From Flavobacteriaceae bacterium (GTDB taxonomy: Bacteria; Bacteroidota; Bacteroidia; Flavobacteriales; Flavobacteriaceae): DNA of 10,403 nt. Shown here one piece after another: positions 5,325 through 10,403 of the stretch. The translations under genes were made by a program, and so were the position numbers. How positions within the stretch are numbered: the stretch's first letter is position 1; each line of letters starts with the position of its first letter. The notes under the pieces are model-generated. The model had not been told where the DNA came from. It saw only the letters and a program-made list of their open reading frames with translations, and did no database searches. The DNA lies in assembly GCA_947472705.1 (NCBI GenBank), contig CANJDA010000072.1, positions 1 to 10,403 of the forward strand. The letters run 5' to 3'.

Positions 5325-7448
5325 ATGACTAGCATACAATTCATTCAATCCCAAGTCAACACTACGCCTAAAAATATTGAAGCAACGCTAAAATTGCTTT
5401 CCGAAGATTGTTCCATTCCCTTTATTTCGCGCTACCGAAAAGACCAAACCGGAAACCTGGATGAGGTGGTGATTGAACAAATTGCCAAACTTTCGAAACA
5501 ATATGACGAGATTGTCAAACGCAAAGACAGCGTACTAAAATCGATAGAAGAACAAGGGATGTTGACGGCCGAATTGAAAGCCAAAATAGAAAACAGTTTT
5601 GACCTGCAGGAGATAGAGGATTTGTATTTACCCTATAAAAAGAAGAAAAAAACCCGCGCCGATGTGGCTCGTGAAAACGGTTTAGAGCCTTTAGCCAAAA
5701 TTATCATGGCGCAAAACAGCGATGATATTGAATTTATTGCTTCGAAATACTTGAACGCCAAAGTGCCAAATGAGGACGAGGCTTTGCAAGGGGCGCGCGA
5801 CATTATTGCGGAATGGATAAACGAAAATATCTACATCCGTAAAAATTTGCGACGTCTATTTCAGCGCAAAGCGATAGTAGAAACCAAAGTGGTGAAGACC
5901 AAAAAAGACGACGAAGCCGCTCAAAAATTCTCTCAATATTTTGAATGGGCTGAGCCGATTTCCAAAGCGCCATCGCACCGATTATTGGCCATTTTGCGTG
6001 CCGAGGCCGAAGGTTTTGTTAAGTTAAATGTGGAAATTGAAAACGAAGAAGCTATCGAATTCATCGAAAATAATACTATTAAAAATAACAAAGAGACGGC
6101 AGACCAGTTGCGTTTGGCAATTAAAGACAGTTATAAACGTTTGCTCGAACCCGCCATTTCCAAAGAAACCTTGCAAGAAGCCAAAGCCAAAGCAGATGCC
6201 AAAGCGATAGAGGTATTTGCCGGCAATTTGGGACAACTTTTATTAGCACCACCCTTAGGTGAAAAAAGAATTTTGGCGATTGACCCCGGGTATCGAAGTG
6301 GTTGTAAAATAGTGTGTTTGGATGAAAAAGGCGATTTGTTATACAACGAAACCATATACCCACATCAGCCGCAGAACGAAACGGCCATGGCGATGAAAAA
6401 AATCAAATCGATGGTGAATGCTTATAACATTGAAGCTATTTCTATTGGTAACGGAACGGCATCTCGTGAAACGGAATTCTTTATTAAAAAAATAGCCTTT
6501 GACAAACCGGTGCAGGTTTTTGTGGTTTCAGAAGCAGGAGCTTCAGTGTATTCTGCCAGCAAGATTGCCCGTGATGAGTTTCCGAATTATGATGTAACCG
6601 TTCGTGGTTCAGTTTCAATAGGAAGAAGACTTTCCGACCCGTTGGCGGAGTTGGTAAAAATTGACGCCAAGTCGATAGGAGTGGGGCAATACCAGCACGA
6701 TGTTGACCAAACTAAACTAAAAGAAGAGCTGGATACTGTAGTAGTACGATGTGTGAACTCGGTTGGGATTAATATCAACACTGCCAGTAAATCGCTGTTG
6801 AGTTATGTATCGGGGATAGGCGAAAAAATGGCCGAGAACATAGTAGCTTTCCGAAGTGAGAACGGACCTTTTGAAGATAGAAAACAATTAAAAAAAGTGC
6901 CTCGTTTGGGCGATAAAGCCTACCAACAAGCAGCGGCATTTATCCGAATTAAAGACGGCAAAAATCCGTTAGACAACTCAGCTGTGCATCCTGAAGCTTA
7001 TCCGATAGTGGAAAAAATGGCAAAAGATTTGGGCTTAAAAACAGCGGAGCTTATCGGTAAAAAAGAAAAGATTAGTTTAATCAAACCCGATTTATATATT
7101 ACTTCTGATATTGGTATTCTAGGGGTAAAAGACATCCTAAAAGAGCTCGAAAAACCGGGACTCGACCCAAGAAAAGCAGCCAAAGTATTCGAATTTGATG
7201 CCAATGTCAAATCGATTAAAGATGTGCGCAGCGGGATGATTTTGCCAGGCATCGTGAATAACATTACTGCTTTTGGATGCTTTGTAGATATCGGAATTAA
7301 AGAAAGCGGACTGGTGCATATATCCCAATTAAAAGAAGGCTTTGTTTCCGATGTGAATGAGGTGGTCAAACTACATCAGCAGGTGCAGGTAAAAGTGGTT
7401 GAGGTAGATGAGGAACGCAAACGCATCCAGTTGACGATGGTTTTTTAA
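5325..7448 (+). CDS. tex: Tex family RNA-binding protein (S1 domain, transcription accessory protein)
   Basis: Tex is a conserved cytoplasmic nucleic-acid-binding protein related to eukaryotic Spt6; mutants in other bacteria show altered toxin expression, but its exact task is unsettled. The 707 residues are slightly short for the family (about 700-780) but carry every domain. The N-terminal helical region has FISRYRKDQTGNLDE (33-47) and LYLPYKKKKKTRA (100-112). The YqgF/RNase H-like domain starts at LAIDPGYRSGCK (317-328) and includes GNGTASRETE (375-384). Tandem helix-hairpin-helix motifs cover about 483-545 (INTASKSLLSYVSGIGEKMA). The C-terminal S1 domain covers about 636-704 (GIVNNITAFGCFVDIG). 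The start is the ATG at 5325, 9 bp after nnrD, with no Shine-Dalgarno sequence. It is the last gene of the run; a hairpin terminator follows within 4 bp of the stop. Confidence 0.96.
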   Translation: MTSIQFIQSQVNTTPKNIEATLKLLSEDCSIPFISRYRKDQTGNLDEVVIEQIAKLSKQYDEIVKRKDSVLKSIEEQGMLTAELKAKIENSFDLQEIEDLYLPYKKKKKTRADVARENGLEPLAKIIMAQNSDDIEFIASKYLNAKVPNEDEALQGARDIIAEWINENIYIRKNLRRLFQRKAIVETKVVKTKKDDEAAQKFSQYFEWAEPISKAPSHRLLAILRAEAEGFVKLNVEIENEEAIEFIENNTIKNNKETADQLRLAIKDSYKRLLEPAISKETLQEAKAKADAKAIEVFAGNLGQLLLAPPLGEKRILAIDPGYRSGCKIVCLDEKGDLLYNETIYPHQPQNETAMAMKKIKSMVNAYNIEAISIGNGTASRETEFFIKKIAFDKPVQVFVVSEAGASVYSASKIARDEFPNYDVTVRGSVSIGRRLSDPLAELVKIDAKSIGVGQYQHDVDQTKLKEELDTVVVRCVNSVGININTASKSLLSYVSGIGEKMAENIVAFRSENGPFEDRKQLKKVPRLGDKAYQQAAAFIRIKDGKNPLDNSAVHPEAYPIVEKMAKDLGLKTAELIGKKEKISLIKPDLYITSDIGILGVKDILKELEKPGLDPRKAAKVFEFDANVKSIKDVRSGMILPGIVNNITAFGCFVDIGIKESGLVHISQLKEGFVSDVNEVVKLHQQVQVKVVEVDEERKRIQLTMVF

Positions 7449-7451
7449 AAT

Positions 7452-7491
7452 AATAAATCCCGAATACTAAGATTAGCATTCGGGATTTATT
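7452..7491. terminator. Bidirectional intrinsic terminator between tex and tatA
   Basis: A perfect 14-bp stem pairs AATAAATCCCGAAT (7452-7465) with ATTCGGGATTTATT (7478-7491). The 12-base loop can itself pair CTA with TAG. T-rich DNA follows on both strands (TTTTTTAT on the plus strand; TTATTTT on the minus strand), so it can stop transcription of tex going right and of tatA going left. It fills most of the 57-bp convergent gap. Confidence 0.88.
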
Positions 7492-7505
7492 TTTTATAAA
7501 AAACA

Positions 7506-7688
7506 TTATTTTTTATCTTCTTCTTTTTTAGAATTTGCAGCTTGTTCTTCTTCACCTTTAGCAGCATTCTTGAATTCTCTAACTCCGGTCCCAAGACCCT
7601 TCATCAATTCTGGAATTTTTTTACCACCAAATAATAATATAACAACAACTGCGATAATCAGTAATTCGGATACCCCCAATTTTCCCAT
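7506..7688 (-). CDS. tatA: Twin-arginine translocase subunit TatA/TatE family
   Basis: TatA multimerises in the cytoplasmic membrane to form the pore that exports folded proteins carrying twin-arginine signal peptides. The 60-residue protein has the full TatA plan: a short N-terminus, one membrane segment (about 7-20), the hinge [10 protein letters not shown] (19-28), an amphipathic helix with [15 protein letters not shown] (28-42), and a charged Lys/Glu tail. The internal ATG giving [12 protein letters not shown] is chosen as the start. A longer in-frame reading to 7772 would add a foreign hydrophobic extension and would contain the gene's own promoter box. The protein is shorter than E. coli TatA (89 residues), mainly in the tail. 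No tatB or tatC is visible nearby. It is convergent with tex and divergent from the M23 gene. Confidence 0.93.
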   Translation of the reverse strand: MGKLGVSELLIIAVVVILLFGGKKIPELMKGLGTGVREFKNAAKGEEEQAANSKKEEDKK

Positions 7689-7730
7689 GATATATAATTT
7701 TGTGCTTTCGCGTATTAGTATTAATGTTGA

Positions 7731-7738
7731 CAAATGTA
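7731..7738 (-). promoter_or_regulatory. Promoter -7 box for tatA
   Basis: On the minus strand this reads TACATTTG, an exact match to the Bacteroidota -7 consensus TAnnTTTG. It ends 42 bp upstream of the tatA ATG and predicts a leader of roughly 35 nt. A TTTG lies upstream at 7748-7751 on the same strand, but only 9 bp away, too close for a normal -33 element. Confidence 0.5.
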
Positions 7739-7828
7739 AAAAGAAAACAAACACCGTCTTTATTTTGAGCACAATATTTATAGTTAAAGTTCGTTATAAC
7801 TAGGAAATCTAAACCAAACTTTATTTTC

Positions 7829-7836
7829 TATATTTG
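7829..7836 (+). promoter_or_regulatory. Promoter -7 box for the M23 peptidase gene
   Basis: TATATTTG matches TAnnTTTG exactly and lies 17 bp before the ATG at 7854, which predicts a very short leader of about 10 nt. No convincing -33 element is seen. With the tatA box it divides the 165-bp divergent spacer, and the two boxes lie about 90 bp apart. Confidence 0.45.
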
Positions 7837-7853
7837 TTAGCTAATCAAAAATT

Positions 7854-8723
7854 ATGTCGGAAAAACGACTTAAACGTAAAATACTAAAGAAAAAACTCTT
7901 CACAAAAAATCGATTGGTAATCCTAAATGAAGATACTTTTGCCGAAGTTTTTTCGTTACGGTTAACCCTTATGAATGTTTTTGTAGTAGTTAGTATAAGT
8001 GCTTTGCTGATTATTATTATCACCACTTATATTATAGCTTTTACGCCTTTGCGCGAATATATCCCAGGCTATGCCTCCTCTAAACTAAAAAGAGACGCAA
8101 CCGAATTGGCTCTAAAATCAGATTCCCTTTCCAATGCTTTAAAGAAAAACGAAGCCTATATTGCCTCCATCAAAAAAATCTTGACAGGCGATTTAGATTA
8201 TGCCAAATTCAGTAAAGACTCTATTAAACCGTCTACTTTAGCTTCTATTTCCGAAGAAGAAATGAAGCCTACTCAAGCCGATTTAAACTTAAGAGAAGAA
8301 GTAGCTCGAGAAGACAAATACAATCTTTTTGAAAAAGCCAAACCCAAAGTAAGCGTGGTATTTTTCCCTCCTGTTAAAGGTATGGTAACCGATCAATTTA
8401 ATCCCAAAGAAAAACATTATGCCGTAGATGTGGCTTTGGCTAAAAACACACCTATAAAATCGGTTTTAGCAGGCACGGTAATCTTTGCCGATTGGACTCC
8501 TAACACCGGAAATGTGGTTATCATAAGACACAATAATGGATTCATTTCGGTTTACAAGCATGCTTCATCTTTAACGGTTGCTCAAGGTGACAAAGTAAGA
8601 TCAGGAGAAGTAATTGCTTTGGCAGGTTCGACTGGGCAGGAATCAACAGGAGTGCATTTGCATTTTGAATTATGGAAAGACGGGTATCCGATAGATCCAA
8701 GTATTTTTATTGAATTCGAATAA
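7854..8723 (+). CDS. Membrane-anchored M23 family (LytM-type) metalloendopeptidase
   Basis: M23 peptidases cleave peptide cross-links of peptidoglycan. The 289-residue protein has a basic cytoplasmic N-terminus (about 1-35), one membrane helix (about 40-63) with the following part predicted in the periplasm, a helical linker rich in Lys and Glu (about 75-160), and a C-terminal LytM domain (about 170-289). Active-site residues are all present: zinc ligands H188 and D192 in HYAVD (family usually HxGID, so A replaces G), H236 in VYKHASSL, and H268/H270 in GVHLHFELW. It should therefore be an active enzyme and not an EnvC/NlpD-type activator. It has its own -7 box and is followed after 1 bp by the GH3 gene, so the two are almost certainly co-transcribed. 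The exact bond cleaved cannot be told from sequence. Confidence 0.93.
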   Translation: MSEKRLKRKILKKKLFTKNRLVILNEDTFAEVFSLRLTLMNVFVVVSISALLIIIITTYIIAFTPLREYIPGYASSKLKRDATELALKSDSLSNALKKNEAYIASIKKILTGDLDYAKFSKDSIKPSTLASISEEEMKPTQADLNLREEVAREDKYNLFEKAKPKVSVVFFPPVKGMVTDQFNPKEKHYAVDVALAKNTPIKSVLAGTVIFADWTPNTGNVVIIRHNNGFISVYKHASSLTVAQGDKVRSGEVIALAGSTGQESTGVHLHFELWKDGYPIDPSIFIEFE

Positions 8724-8724
8724 T

Positions 8725-10212
8725 ATGTCTGTAAAATCATTCGCTGCCAAAATATTTGCAAATGTTGTCCACAAAAAAACTCAAAAGTGGGCTCAAAACC
8801 CGGTAGCCACTCAGCAAAAAGTTTTCGATGATTTATTGGCTTTTGCCAAAGAGACTCAGTTTGGTAAAGACCATCATTTTGCTGAAATTAAAACGTTTCA
8901 AGATTTTGCAAAGCAAGTTCCAATAAGAGATTACGAAGAACTAAGACCTTATGTAGACCAAGTGGTGAAAGGAGAAGCCGATATTCTTTGGAAAGGAAAG
9001 CCTATTTATTTTGCTAAAACTTCGGGCACTACTTCGGGCGCTAAATACATTCCGTTAACTAAGGAATCAATGCCGTTTCATATAGAAGCAGCTCGTAATG
9101 CTATTTTAAGTTATATACATGAAACAGGGAAAGCAGCATTTGTTGATGGTAAAATGATATTCCTCCAAGGAAGTCCTGTTTTGGAAGAGAAGAACGGCAT
9201 CAAACTAGGAAGACTTTCCGGAATTGTTGCCCATTTTGTTCCGAAATATTTGCAAAAAAACCGCATGCCCAGTTGGGAAACCAATTGCATAGAAGATTGG
9301 GAAACCAAAGTCGATGCCATTGTTGAAGAAACGTTTAACCAAGACATGAGTGTCATTTCGGGGATTCCGTCATGGGTACAAATGTATTTTGAGAAGTTGC
9401 ATCAAAAGGGCAATCAGCCTGTTGGCGACATTTTCAAGAACTTTAATTTATTTATATACGGTGGTGTAAACTATGAGCCTTATCGCGCCAAATTTGAAAA
9501 TTTAATTGGGCGAAAAGTGGATTCGATAGAATTGTTTCCAGCTTCGGAAGGTTTTTTTGCCTATCAGGATTCTCAAAAAGAAAAGGGAATGTTGTTGCTT
9601 TTGAATTCAGGTATTTTCTATGAATTTGTGAAAGCAGAGGATTTTTTTACAGAAAACCCAAGGCGTTATACAATTGGTGAGGTTGAAGTAGCAGTGAATT
9701 ACGTTTTAATTATTTCTACCAATGCCGGATTGTGGGCTTATAATATAGGAGATACCGTTCAGTTCACTAGTTTACAACCTTATAGAGTCATCGTTTCAGG
9801 AAGAATTAAGCATTATATTTCGGCTTTTGGAGAGCATGTTATTGGTAAAGAAGTCGAGTGTGCTTTAAAAGAAGCTATGGAAAATTCGAATATTCGAGTA
9901 AATGAATTCACAGTAGCACCACAAATAAACCCAATTGAAGGATTGCCTTTTCATGAATGGTTTATCGAGTTTGAAAACGAACCCACAAACCTTGAAGAAT
10001 TTGCCTTAAAAATTGACCAAGCCATGCGTCAACAGAACTCTTATTATGACGATTTGATTGTGGGGAATGTTCTGCGAACGATTGTTATTACTAAAGTTTC
10101 AAAAAACGGGTTTCAAGATTATATGAAATCAATAGGAAAATTGGGCGGACAAAACAAATTGCCAAGGTTGAGCAATGATAGAAAAATAGCTGATTTATTA
10201 AAAAGAGAATAG
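8725..10212 (+). CDS. GH3 family adenylate-forming protein (acyl-adenylate / acid-amido ligase-like)
   Basis: GH3 proteins belong to the ANL superfamily. The plant members adenylate a carboxylic acid (such as auxin or jasmonate) and couple it to an amino acid. This 495-residue bacterial homologue has the AMP-binding P-loop-like motif TSGTTSGAKYIPLT (99-112), an acid-recognition and adenine motif FPASEGFFA (271-279), YNIGDTVQF (339-347) and the hinge segment SGRIKHYISAFGEHV (358-372) leading to a small C-terminal domain. These motifs look intact. There is no signal peptide, so it is cytoplasmic. The ATG at 8725 lies in TAATATG, 1 bp after the M23 stop; an in-frame TTG at 8710 inside the M23 gene is less likely. 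The substrate in Bacteroidota is unknown, and the common label 'auxin-responsive promoter' is an inherited plant name with no functional meaning here. Confidence 0.92.
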   Translation: MSVKSFAAKIFANVVHKKTQKWAQNPVATQQKVFDDLLAFAKETQFGKDHHFAEIKTFQDFAKQVPIRDYEELRPYVDQVVKGEADILWKGKPIYFAKTSGTTSGAKYIPLTKESMPFHIEAARNAILSYIHETGKAAFVDGKMIFLQGSPVLEEKNGIKLGRLSGIVAHFVPKYLQKNRMPSWETNCIEDWETKVDAIVEETFNQDMSVISGIPSWVQMYFEKLHQKGNQPVGDIFKNFNLFIYGGVNYEPYRAKFENLIGRKVDSIELFPASEGFFAYQDSQKEKGMLLLLNSGIFYEFVKAEDFFTENPRRYTIGEVEVAVNYVLIISTNAGLWAYNIGDTVQFTSLQPYRVIVSGRIKHYISAFGEHVIGKEVECALKEAMENSNIRVNEFTVAPQINPIEGLPFHEWFIEFENEPTNLEEFALKIDQAMRQQNSYYDDLIVGNVLRTIVITKVSKNGFQDYMKSIGKLGGQNKLPRLSNDRKIADLLKRE

Positions 10213-10238
10213 ACGGAGAGATGATAGATAATAGACTA

Positions 10239-10403
10239 ATGAAAGTAGAGAAAAGTTTGTTTTGGTTGATGTTGTTGATAGGTTTTTCATTGTCGGCTCA
10301 AATTAAAGGAGTTGTTGTTGATGAAAATGACAAACCAATTTCCTATGTAAATATTGCGGTGCAAAATGAAAACACAGGAACCACATCAGAAGAAAATGGC
10401 GAA
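10239..10403 (+). CDS. Secreted or outer-membrane protein with N-terminal carboxypeptidase-regulatory-like domain, 5' end only
   Basis: The 55 visible codons encode a signal peptide (MKVEKSLFWLMLLIGFSLSAQ, cleavage probably after SLSA) and then IKGVVVDENDKPISYVNIAVQNENTGT, the start of a CarboxypepD_reg-like beta-sandwich. In Bacteroidota this arrangement opens TonB-dependent receptors of the SusC type and other outer-membrane proteins such as DUF5686 family members. The visible part cannot separate these. The ATG at 10239 is preferred because it gives a compact signal peptide. An in-frame ATG at 10221 would add MIDNRL, and the DNA between is AT-rich low-complexity sequence typical of spacers here. 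It follows GH3 by 26 bp on the same strand with no terminator between, so co-transcription is likely. Confidence 0.8.
   Translation, partial: MKVEKSLFWLMLLIGFSLSAQIKGVVVDENDKPISYVNIAVQNENTGTTSEENGE

Noticed and set aside
4565..7369. Several minus-strand open frames opposite nnrD and tex (for example 4565-4918 and 6998-7369)
   Set aside because: They are shadows of strongly conserved plus-strand genes and show no domain pattern of their own.
7689..7772. Upstream in-frame extension of tatA by 28 residues
   Set aside because: TatA proteins begin right before the membrane segment, and the extension contains the exact -7 box at 7731-7738.
7570..7803. Plus-strand open frame of 77 codons opposite tatA
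   Set aside because: Antisense shadow of tatA and its leader; no promoter or family resemblance.
8710..8724. TTG start giving the GH3 protein five more residues
   Set aside because: It lies inside the M23 gene, and the ATG at 8725 starts at the expected place 1 bp after the stop.
10221..10238. Earlier ATG for the C-terminal secreted protein, with GGAG just before it
   Set aside because: GGAG is only 2 bp from this ATG, too close to act as a ribosome binding site, and the added residues precede an already complete signal peptide. It remains possible.

Overview
The window looks like chromosomal backbone DNA from a member of the Bacteroidota, most probably a Flavobacterium-like species. It is AT-rich and its genes mostly lack a clear Shine-Dalgarno sequence. 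Several genes are preceded by a match to the Bacteroidota -7 box TAnnTTTG. The gene set is also typical of the group: a flavobacterial RNase R, a DUF2007 protein, a TatA-M23 peptidase-GH3 neighbourhood, and a secreted protein that starts with a carboxypeptidase-regulatory-like domain. I see no insertion sequence, prophage, CRISPR array, tRNA or rRNA.

Layout: (1) 1-2155, minus strand: ribonuclease R, missing only its extreme C-terminus at the window edge. (2) 2156-2500: a short spacer with degenerate AATTAGT repeats, then a 77-residue DUF2007 protein on the plus strand. (3) 2501-3135: 635 bp of very AT-rich DNA with no credible gene. It holds repeated GTTGTNAACA motifs and several perfect inverted repeats. 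Large genes point away from it on both sides, so a replication origin or a complex regulatory region is a reasonable hypothesis. (4) 3136-7448, plus strand: a tight four-gene run of rpiB, a zinc-type cation diffusion facilitator, NAD(P)H-hydrate dehydratase and Tex, with gaps of 2, 9 and 9 bp. It begins at a good -7 box and ends at a strong hairpin terminator. (5) 7506-7688, minus strand: tatA, convergent with tex and sharing that terminator. (6) 7854-10403, plus strand: a membrane-anchored M23 endopeptidase, a GH3-family adenylate-forming protein starting 1 bp after it, and the 5' end of a secreted protein. tatA and the M23 gene are divergent, each with its own -7 box.

Together the genes cover RNA turnover (RNase R), nucleic-acid-linked stress functions (Tex), pentose phosphate interconversion (RpiB), metal efflux (CDF), repair of damaged NAD(P)H (NnrD) and envelope functions (TatA, M23, the C-terminal secreted protein). 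Most are housekeeping genes. The points most worth a second look are the repeat-rich non-coding block and the GH3 enzyme of unknown substrate beside a peptidoglycan hydrolase.
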